This document shows, piece after piece, positions 7,992-16,442 of a DNA stretch of 64,000 nucleotides. The stretch lies in NCBI RefSeq assembly GCF_003160695.1, contig NZ_QGDD01000002.1:496001-560000 (forward strand), read 5' to 3'. The notes beneath the pieces are model-generated. The model searched no databases, was not told the origin of the DNA, and saw only the letters and a program-made list of their open reading frames with translations. Source of the DNA: Nocardioides silvaticus. Lineage in GTDB: Bacteria > Actinomycetota > Actinomycetes > Propionibacteriales > Nocardioidaceae. The translations under genes were made by a program, and so were the position numbers. Within the stretch, counting starts at the first letter, position 1. Each line of letters starts with the position of its first letter.

Positions 7992-8996
7992 TCAGTCGAC
8001 GTAGGTCGACAACCACCGATCGATCTCCGCGTAGACCCGCTCGCGCACCGCGGGCCGGGACAGGACGACGTCGTGGACGGCGCCTGGTACGGCGATCGAC
8101 GTGACGTGCCGCCCGAGCGCGCCGGCCCACTGCCGGATCTGCTGCACGTCGAGCACGATGTCGGTCGACATCGCGTCCTCGTCGAGCGTGGTGGTGAAGA
8201 CCGTGCGGTCCGACGACAGCACCAGCACCGGACGCCGGATGTCGAGCCCGCCGTGCACGCGCGCGTGGCCGGCCCGGATCGCCCGCAGCCAGCCGAACCG
8301 CACCGGGAACGACTCCGGCGGCTTCCAGGTGAGGTCGAACTCCCACTCGCCGCCGTGCAGGTGGTGGAGGCTGTGCGCGTAGACGCCGCTGACCGCGCGG
8401 GGGAACACCCGCATCGGCTGGGCCCGCCCGATGCGGTCCAGCAGCGCCGTCGCCGGGCGGGTGCGCATCCAGGGCGCCCCCTGCAGGTCGAGCCAGGGCG
8501 AGTTCAGGAAGACCCCCGCCAGCTCCTCCGGCTGCCGGGAGTCGACCCACAGCGAGACGACCAGCCCGCCGGTCGAGTGCGCCGACAGCACGACCTTCGT
8601 GTGGCCGTCGCGCTTCGTGATCCGCTCCCAGGCCAGGTCGAGCTCGGCGAAGTACTCCTCCAGGTCGGCCACGTAGGTCGCCGTCTGGTGCGGCCGGATC
8701 GACCGCCCGTACTTCCGCAGGTCCAGCGCGTACATGTCGTGGTCGCGCTCGACCCACCACTCGCCGTACGCGGCGTGGAAGAAGTAGTCGGCGAACCCGT
8801 GGACGTGCAGCACCGCCCGCTCGGTCGGAAGCTCCGCCCGACGCCGCACCAGCGTCGCCACGACCTCGCCCTCCTCGTCGGGCGGCAGCGCGATCGTCTC
8901 GGCCTCCCACGGGTGGCCCAGCACGTCGGTCCGGATCTCCATGTCGCCGGCCTCGGGCTCGGCGTCCAGCGGACGCTCGACGGTGTCGTCGGTCAT
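7992..8996 (-). CDS. Alpha/beta hydrolase (lysophospholipase-like)
   Basis: A 334-residue serine hydrolase. AHSTGG carries the nucleophile in an A-H-S-T-G version of the elbow, SSDRTVF supplies the acid, and PGAVHDVVLS the histidine. LHVHGFADYFFHAAYGEWW forms the oxyanion region. Its size and lid region resemble bacterial monoacylglycerol or lysophospholipases, but the substrate is unknown. ATG at 8996 is preferred; CACACT is 6 nt upstream. An in-frame ATG at 9011 would add five residues. Confidence 0.8.
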   Translation of the reverse strand: MTDDTVERPLDAEPEAGDMEIRTDVLGHPWEAETIALPPDEEGEVVATLVRRRAELPTERAVLHVHGFADYFFHAAYGEWWVERDHDMYALDLRKYGRSIRPHQTATYVADLEEYFAELDLAWERITKRDGHTKVVLSAHSTGGLVVSLWVDSRQPEELAGVFLNSPWLDLQGAPWMRTRPATALLDRIGRAQPMRVFPRAVSGVYAHSLHHLHGGEWEFDLTWKPPESFPVRFGWLRAIRAGHARVHGGLDIRRPVLVLSSDRTVFTTTLDEDAMSTDIVLDVQQIRQWAGALGRHVTSIAVPGAVHDVVLSRPAVRERVYAEIDRWLSTYVD

Positions 8997-9010
8997 GGGG
9001 AAAGTGTGCA

Positions 9011-9113
9011 TCACCCGCCGGGACGGATTCGCAGGACGACCCCGTCGTCGAACGCCGTCGTCCAGATCTCCCCGCCGACCGCGACCAGGCTCCCGCCGCT
9101 GAGCGGCACCCTC
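9011..9113 (-). pseudogene. C-terminal remnant of a beta-propeller-like protein
   Basis: A frame ending at the TGA 9013-9011 reads VPLSGGSLVAVGGEIWTTAF, then DDGVVLRIRPGG. This looks like the last blade of an NHL/lyase-type propeller (GGxIWxTxFDDGxVxRI). No start codon or upstream blades exist; an interspersed repeat lies just beyond. It is probably the tail of a deleted gene. Confidence 0.45.
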
Positions 9114-9118
9114 GCTTC

Positions 9119-9163
9119 GGTGGTCGAGTAGCCCGAGCCGCTGGGCGAGGGCGTATCGAGACC
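9119..9163. repeat. Interspersed palindromic repeat, copy 1
   Basis: A 45-bp element that begins GGTGGTCGAG and ends TATCGAGACC, with a GC-rich imperfect palindrome between (GCCCGAGC and CTGGGCGAG). It shares its ends and layout with the element at 35973-36008, and resembles the REP-like sequences scattered between genes in Nocardioides and related genomes. Confidence 0.6.
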
Positions 9164-9216
9164 CCCGCCGCCCGAGCGCCGTCCGGCCTGGTGGCCTTCC
9201 GCATAGGATGGACCGC

Positions 9217-9444
9217 ATGGCGGGCACCCAGCGGTTCGACGTCGACGGCGAGACGTTCGACGTGACGCAGCACGTCACCGCGCCCGGCCGCTACCAGTTC
9301 GCCTGGGTCTCCGGGAGGAACCGGGGCTACGGCTTCACGTCGAACACCTCGGACGACCGCGCCATGACGCAGGAGCAGATCGTCAGTCAGATCCGGTCCT
9401 TCCTCGCGCAGGTCGATCCCGACACCGGCTACCTGGCGGACTGA
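9217..9444 (+). CDS. Small hypothetical protein
   Basis: A 75-residue soluble protein beginning MAGTQRFDVDGETFDV, with a mixed strand and helix pattern and no cysteines. I do not recognise the family. ATG 9217 is preferred over the in-frame ATG 9208, because TAGGAT at 9204-9209 overlaps the upstream codon and lies 7 nt before 9217, matching the leaderless pattern. The gene stands alone. Confidence 0.65.
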   Translation: MAGTQRFDVDGETFDVTQHVTAPGRYQFAWVSGRNRGYGFTSNTSDDRAMTQEQIVSQIRSFLAQVDPDTGYLAD

Positions 9445-9508
9445 GAAGCGCCCGGCCGGCGCGGCGCGGTCGGCCGGGGTAGGGAGCGCCCCCGGCTAGG
9501 GTGACCGG

Positions 9509-10246
9509 GTGGACGAGGCCTTCCTGAGTGGGCTGCGCGACCTGCTCCAGGAGCAGTGCCAGGTGCCGCCCCTGCCGATCGAGTGGGCCTGCACGTCCGC
9601 GATGCTCGCCGCGAACGGCTACTCCTACGGCGGCGACTTCTTCGTGGCCGACCGGGTGCCGACGCCCGAGGGCGGTGACGGTCTGGCGATGGTGCTGGTC
9701 GACGTGTGCGGGAAGGGTGAGACGGCGCTGCCCCACGCGGTGCAGTTCGCCGGGGCGTTGCGCGGGCTGCTGGTTGCGCTGTCGGAGGATCAGGTGCTGC
9801 CGGCGGCGAATGCCTTCCTGCTGCGGGAGCCGTCCGACGAGAGCATCGCGACCGCGGTGCAGGTGGGTGTCGACCTTCGGACCGGCGGCTACGCGATCCG
9901 GAGTGCTGGTCATCCTCCGGTCCTGCACTGGCAGGCCGCGGCAGGGGAGTGGACCGTCGACAACGCACGCGGGATGGCGTTGGGAGTCGTCGACGAACCG
10001 CAGTTCGACGTGAGCAGGGGCGTGCTCGAGCCTGGCGACGGGCTGCTCTTCTACACCGACGGCGTCATCGAGCGGTCCGACGCCGACATCGACGCCGGGA
10101 TCGACTGGCTGCTGCGCGAGGCCCGTGCCGCCGTCGATGCGGCGGGCGGGGCCGTGCGCGACGTACCGGGCCGGATCCTCGAGCAGGTCACACGCGGGGA
10201 CGACGACCGGGCGCTGCTGGTGCTGGCCCGGGCACCGGGGGAATAG
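9509..10246 (+). CDS. SpoIIE/PP2C-type serine phosphatase
   Basis: A 245-residue, stand-alone SpoIIE-type phosphatase domain without a sensor domain. Metal-binding motifs are present in order: GGDFF, VDVCGKG, AGHPPVL, LLFYTDGVIE and DDRALLVLA. Such proteins usually dephosphorylate anti-anti-sigma factors in RsbU-type partner-switching. The likely partner is unknown, although an RsbW-like ATPase lies far away at 44139. TAGGGT at 9497-9502 lies 6 nt before the GTG start (leaderless). Confidence 0.88.
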   Translation: MDEAFLSGLRDLLQEQCQVPPLPIEWACTSAMLAANGYSYGGDFFVADRVPTPEGGDGLAMVLVDVCGKGETALPHAVQFAGALRGLLVALSEDQVLPAANAFLLREPSDESIATAVQVGVDLRTGGYAIRSAGHPPVLHWQAAAGEWTVDNARGMALGVVDEPQFDVSRGVLEPGDGLLFYTDGVIERSDADIDAGIDWLLREARAAVDAAGGAVRDVPGRILEQVTRGDDDRALLVLARAPGE

Positions 10247-10272
10247 CCCGCCGAGGGCGCCGGTTGTGAGAA

Positions 10273-10292
10273 GTGGTTGCCATGTCAACTAC
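10273..10292. promoter_or_regulatory. Palindromic operator candidate
   Basis: GTGGTTGCCATGTCAACTAC is an imperfect 20-bp palindrome (8 of 10 base pairs match, with central CATG), placed 38-57 nt upstream of the monooxygenase ATG. Size and spacing suit a MarR-type repressor site. The identity of the regulator is unknown; no regulator gene is adjacent. Confidence 0.45.
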
Positions 10293-10330
10293 GATGGCGA
10301 CGACGCAGACAATCGAGGAGCGTGGACCAC

Positions 10331-11506
10331 ATGCAGATCGGCATCTTCACGGTCGGTGACGTGACGCCCGATCCCACCACCGGCCGGACCCCGACCGAGC
10401 ACGAGCGCATCAAGGCGACCGTCGAGATCGCGAAGAAGGCCGAGGAGGTCGGCCTCGACGTGTTCGCGACCGGCGAGCACCACAACCCGCCGTTCATCGC
10501 CTCGGCGCCGACGACGACGCTGGCCTACATCGGCGCCCAGACGGAGCGGATCGTCCTCTCCACCGCGACGACCCTCATCACGACCGACGATCCGGTCCTG
10601 ATCGCGGAGGACTACGCCAAGCTGCAACACCTCACCGATGGCCGGGTCGACCTGATGATGGGTCGCGGCAACACCGGCCCGGTCTACCCGTGGTTCGGCA
10701 AGGACATCCGCCAGGGCATCAACCTCGCGATCGAGAACTACGCCCTGCTCCACCGCCTGTGGCGCGAGGACGTCGTCGACTGGGAGGGCCGCTTCCGTAC
10801 GCCGCTGCACGGCTTCACCGCGACGCCGCGCCCCCTGGACGGCGTGCCGCCGTTCGTGTGGCACGGCTCGATCCGCAGCCCCGAGATCGCCGAGCAGGCG
10901 GCCTACTACGGCGACGGCTTCTTCCACAACCACATCTTCTGGCCGCCGGCGCACACCGAACAGATGGTGCGGCTCTACCGCGAGCGGTTCGAGCACTACG
11001 GCCACGGGCCGGCGGACTCGGCGATCGTCGGTCTCGGCGGGCAGTTCTTCATGCGGAGGAACAGCCAGGACGCGATCAACGAGTTCCGGCCGTACTTCGA
11101 CAACGCTCCGGTCTACGGCCACGGTCCGTCGCTGGAGGAGTTCACCGAGGGCACGCCGCTCACCGTCGGGTCGCCGCAGCAGGTGCTCGAGCGGACGCTG
11201 TCGATCCGCGACTACGTCGGTCACTACCAGCGCCAGCTGTTCCTCGTCGACCACGCCGGTCTGCCGCTCAAGACGGTCCTCGAGCAGCTCGACCTGCTGG
11301 GCGAGATCCTGCCCGACCTGCGGAAGGGCTTCGCCGAGGGCCGGCCCAGCCACGTACCGGACGCGCCGACGCACGCCTCGCTCGTGGCCGCGGCCGGTGG
11401 GGCGAAGGACAGTACCGTGTACGCCGAGGCGGATGCCGCCACCGGCACCTCCGATCGCGACCTCCACGACCCGGAGGTCGCCAAGGTCCTCGAAGGAGAG
11501 CTCTGA
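10331..11506 (+). CDS. LLM-class flavin-dependent monooxygenase (CE1758-like)
   Basis: A 391-residue luciferase-like TIM-barrel protein (MQIGIFTVGDV; GEHHNPPF; DGRVDLMMGRGN). Such enzymes use reduced FMN to oxidise an organic substrate, often an alkane, sulfonate or thioether. ATG 10331 has a GAGGAG ribosome-binding site 10 nt upstream, unlike the leaderless genes around it. The next gene encodes an FMN reductase 2 nt after the stop, an operon typical of the CE1758/CE1759 pair. The actual substrate is not known. Confidence 0.88.
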   Translation: MQIGIFTVGDVTPDPTTGRTPTEHERIKATVEIAKKAEEVGLDVFATGEHHNPPFIASAPTTTLAYIGAQTERIVLSTATTLITTDDPVLIAEDYAKLQHLTDGRVDLMMGRGNTGPVYPWFGKDIRQGINLAIENYALLHRLWREDVVDWEGRFRTPLHGFTATPRPLDGVPPFVWHGSIRSPEIAEQAAYYGDGFFHNHIFWPPAHTEQMVRLYRERFEHYGHGPADSAIVGLGGQFFMRRNSQDAINEFRPYFDNAPVYGHGPSLEEFTEGTPLTVGSPQQVLERTLSIRDYVGHYQRQLFLVDHAGLPLKTVLEQLDLLGEILPDLRKGFAEGRPSHVPDAPTHASLVAAAGGAKDSTVYAEADAATGTSDRDLHDPEVAKVLEGEL

Positions 11507-11508
11507 GC

Positions 11509-12162
11509 ATGGTGCGCTCGATCGTCGTCGTCGCCGCAGGACTGTCGGTCCCGTCCTCGACCCGGCTGCTCGCCGACCTGCTCGGGGATGCGGTCGAGCG
11601 GGCGGTCGCGGCCCGCGGGGAGGAGGTCGAGGTCGAGGTCGTCGAGCTTCGTCCGCTGGCGCACGCCCTCGCCGACCACCTGCTGACCGGGTTCCCCACC
11701 GGTGAGCTGGCCGAGGCCATCGACAAGGTGGTCCGCGCCGACGCGCTGGTGGTGGTGACGCCGGTGTTCGCCGGGTCCTACTCGGGCCTCTTCAAGACCT
11801 TCTTCGACGTGCTCGACCTCGGCGCGCTCGAGGGCAAGCCGGTCCTCGTCGGCGCAACGGCGGGTACGGCGCGCCACAGCCTGGTGCTCGACCACGCGTT
11901 GCGACCGCTCTTCGCCTACCTGCGCGCCCTGGTGGTGCCCACCGGGGTGTTCGCGGCCAGCGAGGACTTCGGTGCGGGTGGGCTCGACGGCGGGTTGCGC
12001 AAGCGAGCCGACCGCGCCGCCACCGAGCTGGTCGCGCTGCTCGGCTGCTCGGGGCAGACCACCGTGCACGCGCCGCGGCGACGTCCGGTGGGGGAGGAAA
12101 TGGCTGAGGTCACGCCGTTCGAGCAGCTGCTCCGTGAGGCCGGCGGCGACTCAGTGCGCTGA
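11509..12162 (+). CDS. NADPH-dependent FMN reductase (CE1759-like)
   Basis: A 217-residue flavodoxin-fold reductase with the phosphate-binding loop SVPSSTRLLA (about residues 13-22) and TPVFAGSYSGLFKTFFD, which positions FMN and NAD(P)H. It supplies reduced FMN to the upstream monooxygenase. AAGGAG lies about 9 nt before the ATG. The 3' end overlaps the convergent EF-G2 gene by 12 nt. Confidence 0.88.
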   Translation: MVRSIVVVAAGLSVPSSTRLLADLLGDAVERAVAARGEEVEVEVVELRPLAHALADHLLTGFPTGELAEAIDKVVRADALVVVTPVFAGSYSGLFKTFFDVLDLGALEGKPVLVGATAGTARHSLVLDHALRPLFAYLRALVVPTGVFAASEDFGAGGLDGGLRKRADRAATELVALLGCSGQTTVHAPRRRPVGEEMAEVTPFEQLLREAGGDSVR

Positions 12163-14163
12163 CCGGTGCTCGCGGGGCGTCACCTTCGCGGCGAGGTCCT
12201 CGGGCATCGGCTCGTAGTGGGCGAAGGTGCGGCTGAACGTGCCCGCGCCGTGCGTGGACGCCCGCAGGTCGATGGCGTAGCGCACCAGCTCCCGCTGGGG
12301 CACGTGCGCCTTCACCAGCGCCCGGTCGCCGACCTGGTCGGTGCCGAGCAGCCGGCCGCGCCGCGACGACAGGTCGCTCATCACGCCGCCGACGAGGTCG
12401 TCGGCGACGAGGACCGCCACCTCGTCGTACGGCTCGAGCATGGCGATGCCGGCGGCGTCGGCCGCCTCCCGCAGGGCGAGCGCTCCGGCGGTCTGGAAGG
12501 CCATGTCGGAGGAGTCGACGCTGTGCGCCTTGCCGTCGGTGAGGGTGACGCGGATGTCGACGAGCGGGTAGCCGAGGCGGACGCCGCGCTCCATCTGGGC
12601 GCGGACGCCCTTCTCCACCGACGGGATGAAGTTGCGGGGAACCGCGCCGCCGACCACCTTGTCGACGAACTCGAACCCGGACCCCTCGGGCAGCGGCTCG
12701 ACCTCGATGTCGCACACGGCGTACTGGCCGTGCCCGCCGGACTGCTTGACGTGCCGACCGTGTCCCTTCGCCGGGCCCAGGAAGCACTCGCGGAACGGCG
12801 TGACGAGCTCGCGCTGCTCGACCGAGACGCCGTAGCGATCGTGCAGCCGCTCGAGCGCGACCTCGGCGTGCGCCTCGCCCATCACCCAGATGACCAGCTG
12901 TCCGGTCTCGCCGTCGTTGTGGACCCGCAGGCTCGGGTCCTCGGCGGCGAGCCGGGTCAGGGCCGCGGAGAGCTTGTCCTCGTCGGAGCGGGTGGCGGCC
13001 TCGATCGCGATCGGGAGCAGCGGGTCGGGCAGCGACCAGGGGCGCAGCACGCGCGGGAGATTGGGGGAGGAGAGCGTGTCCCCGGTCTCGGCGCGTGAGA
13101 GCCTGCCGACGACAGCGACGTCGCCGGCCAGCACCCGGGGCGCAAGCACCTGCTGGTTGCCCGTCGGGAAGCCGAGCGCCCCGATCCGCTCGTCCTCGTC
13201 GTGGTCCTCGTGGCCGTCGGTGCCGAAGCTCGAGAAGTGCCCCGAGACGTGCACAGAGGCGTCGGGCATGAGGGTCCCGGAGAAGACGCGGACCAGGCTG
13301 ACCCGCCCGAGGTAGGGGTCGCTGGTGGTCTTCACCACCTCGGCGACGAGGGGCCCGTCGGGGTCGCAGCTGACCGGCTGCTCGGCCTTCCCCTCCGGGG
13401 TGAAGACCTCGGGCGGCACGTGCTCGGGTGGCGACGGGAAGGCCCGCACACACAGGTCGAGCAGCTCCGGGAGACCGGTGCCGGTCTGCGCGCACACCGG
13501 CATGACGGGGAAGAAGTTCGCGCGCGCGATCGCGGTCTCGAGGTCCTCGACGAGCATCTTCTCGTCGATCTGCTCGCCGCCGAGGTAGCGCTCCATGAGG
13601 GTCTCGTCCTCGGACTCCTCGATGATCGCCTCGATCAGCTCGCCGCGCCGCGGGTCCTCCGACTCGGACCGGATCAGGCTCTGGAGCGCGCCGTCCTCGA
13701 GGCAGTAGACCGGCAGCACCTTCTCGCCGAACGCCGCCCGTGCCGCGCGGACGACGCCGTCGTGGTCGGCCCTCGGGTGGTCGAGCTTGGTCACCACCAC
13801 GGCTCGTGGCGTCCCGACCGCAGCGCACTCCCGCCACAGCTCGCGGGTGCCGTCGTCCACACCCTCGTTGGCCGCGATCACGAACAGCGCGCAGTCGGCG
13901 GCCCGCAGCCCGGCGCGCACCTCGCCGACGAAGTCGGCGTAGCCCGGGGTGTCGATGACGTTGACCTTCGTGCCCTCGACGACGACGGGGGCGACGGAGA
14001 GGGACACGGACCTGCCCTGGCCGAGCGTCACGTGCGTGAGCGCCTCCACCAGCGTGGTCTTGCCTGACTGGGTGGGCCCGACCAGCACCACGTTGCGGAT
14101 CCGGTCGGGCCCGGGCGCCGCAAGGTCCTGGTCACTGGCCTTTCGCGAGGATTTGTCGGCCAT
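12151..14163 (-). CDS. EF-G2-type translation-factor GTPase (FusA2-like)
   Basis: A 670-residue EF-G paralogue: G domain with GPTQSGKT (29-36), DTPGYADFVGE (from 71) and TKLD (125-128), followed by domain II, a GHGRHVKQSGGHGQYAVCDIEVEP domain IV segment and a C-terminal domain V. It matches the mycobacterial EF-G2 (FusA2) family, whose role is unsettled. The interval from the P-loop to DTPG is only about 34 residues, so the usual switch I segment seems missing. ATG 14163 is preferred; GTG 14196 is an alternative. The stop codon overlaps the FMN reductase gene. Confidence 0.88.
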   Translation of the reverse strand: MADKSSRKASDQDLAAPGPDRIRNVVLVGPTQSGKTTLVEALTHVTLGQGRSVSLSVAPVVVEGTKVNVIDTPGYADFVGEVRAGLRAADCALFVIAANEGVDDGTRELWRECAAVGTPRAVVVTKLDHPRADHDGVVRAARAAFGEKVLPVYCLEDGALQSLIRSESEDPRRGELIEAIIEESEDETLMERYLGGEQIDEKMLVEDLETAIARANFFPVMPVCAQTGTGLPELLDLCVRAFPSPPEHVPPEVFTPEGKAEQPVSCDPDGPLVAEVVKTTSDPYLGRVSLVRVFSGTLMPDASVHVSGHFSSFGTDGHEDHDEDERIGALGFPTGNQQVLAPRVLAGDVAVVGRLSRAETGDTLSSPNLPRVLRPWSLPDPLLPIAIEAATRSDEDKLSAALTRLAAEDPSLRVHNDGETGQLVIWVMGEAHAEVALERLHDRYGVSVEQRELVTPFRECFLGPAKGHGRHVKQSGGHGQYAVCDIEVEPLPEGSGFEFVDKVVGGAVPRNFIPSVEKGVRAQMERGVRLGYPLVDIRVTLTDGKAHSVDSSDMAFQTAGALALREAADAAGIAMLEPYDEVAVLVADDLVGGVMSDLSSRRGRLLGTDQVGDRALVKAHVPQRELVRYAIDLRASTHGAGTFSRTFAHYEPMPEDLAAKVTPREHRSAH

Positions 14164-14223
14164 GGGCTTACGTTGCTCCGATGTGGCGTCCACCACAAGG
14201 GGTCGGCGACGCTCGAGTTGCGC

Positions 14224-14574
14224 TCAGCCGGTCTGCGGCGGACCGCCCCTGACCACAAGTGGGACGCCCGACGAACAGCCCGGCAGCTCCGGCGTCGGCG
14301 TCCGCCCCCTCAGGGTCACGAGGACGACGAACCCATCGTCGATCTTCTTCACCCCAGCGGACCGGAACCACCGGGCGTCGGCGTGCTCCTTGGTGAACGC
14401 CCGGCGAGCGGCATCTGCCTCACCCCGCGCGGCCACCGGGACGCACTCGACGTCGCCGGACGGCTCGTCCTCGCTCCCGTCACCCTCGAACAGCGTCGTC
14501 GCGCCCCACCAGGCGGCGGCCGCGACCAGCAGCACCCCCAGCAGGAGCACCACCCCGCCGACGACCTTCCGCAC
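14224..14574 (-). CDS. Membrane-anchored hypothetical protein
   Basis: A 116-residue protein with one N-terminal transmembrane helix (about residues 4-24), an acidic linker (EGDGSEDEPSGD), and an exported domain with two cysteines that could form a disulfide. Unknown function. GTG start at 14574, 15 nt downstream of the PEBP gene, so it is likely cotranscribed with it. Confidence 0.65.
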   Translation of the reverse strand: MRKVVGGVVLLLGVLLVAAAAWWGATTLFEGDGSEDEPSGDVECVPVAARGEADAARRAFTKEHADARWFRSAGVKKIDDGFVVLVTLRGRTPTPELPGCSSGVPLVVRGGPPQTG

Positions 14575-14589
14575 GGCGACCGGCCAGGC

Positions 14590-15117
14590 TCAGTGCTGGT
14601 AGGTGCCGACGACCATGCCGCGGGCCAGCGTCTTGAAGGCCAGGTTGAACGACACGACGGCGGGGGAGGCGTCGGAGTCGACGCCGAGAGAGGGCTCCTT
14701 CACCGCGTGGACGACGAAGTAGTAGCGGTGCACCTGGTCGCCCTCCGGGGGAGCGGCGCCCATGAACGCCTTCGGGCCGCCGTCGTTGCGGCACATGAAA
14801 GCGCCGCCCGGCAGGGATGCGCCCTCGGCGCCCGCGCCGGCGTCGAGGCTCGTGACGTCGGCCGGGAGGTCGACCAGTACCCAGTGCCAGAAGCCGCTCG
14901 GAGTCGGGGCGTCGGGGTCGAAGCAGGTCACGACGTAGCTCTGCGTGCCCTCGGGCCCGGCCTCCCAGGACAGCTGCGGTGAGCTGTTGCCGTGGGCGGC
15001 GACCTGGTCGTCCTTGAGGGGCTGGCCGTCGGTGACGTCGGCGCTGGTCACGCCGAAGGACGGTACGGCGGGCAGCAGCTCGTAGGGATCGGGAGCAACG
15101 GGGCGATCGAGAACCAT
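14590..15117 (-). CDS. YbhB/YbcL family PEBP (Raf kinase inhibitor-like) protein
   Basis: A 175-residue phosphatidylethanolamine-binding-protein fold. It has the conserved [19 protein letters not shown] and [10 protein letters not shown] motifs around the anion-binding pocket. The bacterial YbhB/YbcL proteins have no well-defined role. There is no signal peptide. TAGATT at 15129-15124 lies 6 nt before the ATG, so it is probably leaderless. Confidence 0.88.
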   Translation of the reverse strand: MVLDRPVAPDPYELLPAVPSFGVTSADVTDGQPLKDDQVAAHGNSSPQLSWEAGPEGTQSYVVTCFDPDAPTPSGFWHWVLVDLPADVTSLDAGAGAEGASLPGGAFMCRNDGGPKAFMGAAPPEGDQVHRYYFVVHAVKEPSLGVDSDASPAVVSFNLAFKTLARGMVVGTYQH

Positions 15118-15185
15118 GCTGCGAATCTAGTCCGGCAGGTGAGTCGTTGACAGGGGCGAAACGCGCGCGGTCGATGATGGTCCCC

Positions 15186-16442
15186 ATGGATTTCCCGCCG
15201 TACCCGTCCGGCCTCCGCCTCGGGGGGAGACGGGTGGTGGTCGTGGGCGGCGGCAATGTCGCCCAGCGGCGGGTGCCCCAGCTGATCGCGGCCGGCGCCG
15301 ACGTGCACGTGGTCTCGCCGGAGGCCACCCCGGCGATCGAGGGACTGGTCGGCTCGGGCGAGGTCACCTGGCACCGGCGTCGGTTCGAGGACGCCGACCT
15401 CGACGGCGCCTGGTACGTCGTCGCGGTCACCGACGACCCCGCGGTCAACGACCGGGTGAGCGAGCTCGCCGAGCAGCAACGGATCTTCTGCGTGCGCTCG
15501 GACGACGCGACCCGAGGCACCGCCTGGACCCCGGCGGTCGGCCGGCACGCCGGGGTGACCGTCGCGGTGCTCGGCAACCGCGACCCGCGCCGCTCGGCCG
15601 CCGTGCGCGACGAGGTGCTGGCGGGACTGCGCGACGGCCGCATCGCCGCGCCCCACCACCGGGACCGGACTCCGGGTGTCACGCTGGTCGGTGGCGGCCC
15701 GGGCGACCCGGAGCTGATGTCCGTCGCCGGCCGCAAGGCGCTGATGGAGGCCGACGTCGTGGTCGCGGACCGGCTCGCGCCCCGCGAGCTGCTCGGCGAG
15801 CTGCCGGCCGACGTCGAGCTCGTCGACGTGGCCAAGCTGCCGCGCAGCCGCAGCGCCCAGCAGGCCGAGATCAACCGTGTCATCGTCGAGCGCGCCCTCG
15901 CGGGGAAGCGGGTCGTCCGCTTCAAGGGCGGCGACAACTTCGTGTTCGGTCGGGGATACGAGGAGGTCATCGCCTGCCGCGAGGCGGGCGTGCCGGTGAC
16001 CGTCATCCCCGGGCTGACCAGCCCGGTCGCCGTACCCGCCATCGCCGGGATCCCCGTCACCCACCGCGGCATCACCCACGAGTTCACCGTCGTCTCGGGC
16101 CACCTACCGCCGGGGCACCCCGAGTCGCTCGTCGACTTCGACGCGCTGGGACGGCTGCGCGGGACAGTGGTGCTGATGATGGGCGTCGAGAACTCGCCGG
16201 AGATCGCGAAGGCGCTTCTCGTCGGTGGCCGCGAGGCAGGCACCCCCGTCGCGATCGTGTGCGACGGCACCATGCCGACCCAACGGACCGTGCTCGCCAC
16301 GCTCAGCACGCTCGGCGAGACCGTCGCCACCGAGCGGGTGCAGCCACCGGCGATCATCGTGATCGGCGAGGTGGTCCGCGTGGCGTTCCCCGACTCGTTC
16401 CCCGACCCGTTCCCCGACCCGGGCACGCCGGCCGATGGCTGA
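15186..16442 (+). CDS. cysG: Siroheme synthase (Met8-like and uroporphyrinogen methyltransferase domains)
   Basis: A two-domain enzyme of 418 residues. The N-terminal part, about 1-155, resembles Met8/CysG precorrin-2 dehydrogenase (VVVVGGGNVAQRRV nucleotide-binding motif). The C-terminal part, about 160-400, is a SUMT/CobA SAM methyltransferase (VGGGPGDPELMSV; VVRFKGGDNFVFGRG; GLTSPVAVPAIAGIPVTHRG). Siroheme is the cofactor of sulfite and nitrite reductases. The tail contains three FPD repeats encoded by 12-bp tandem repeats. It overlaps the downstream gene by 8 nt. Confidence 0.9.
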   Translation: MDFPPYPSGLRLGGRRVVVVGGGNVAQRRVPQLIAAGADVHVVSPEATPAIEGLVGSGEVTWHRRRFEDADLDGAWYVVAVTDDPAVNDRVSELAEQQRIFCVRSDDATRGTAWTPAVGRHAGVTVAVLGNRDPRRSAAVRDEVLAGLRDGRIAAPHHRDRTPGVTLVGGGPGDPELMSVAGRKALMEADVVVADRLAPRELLGELPADVELVDVAKLPRSRSAQQAEINRVIVERALAGKRVVRFKGGDNFVFGRGYEEVIACREAGVPVTVIPGLTSPVAVPAIAGIPVTHRGITHEFTVVSGHLPPGHPESLVDFDALGRLRGTVVLMMGVENSPEIAKALLVGGREAGTPVAIVCDGTMPTQRTVLATLSTLGETVATERVQPPAIIVIGEVVRVAFPDSFPDPFPDPGTPADG

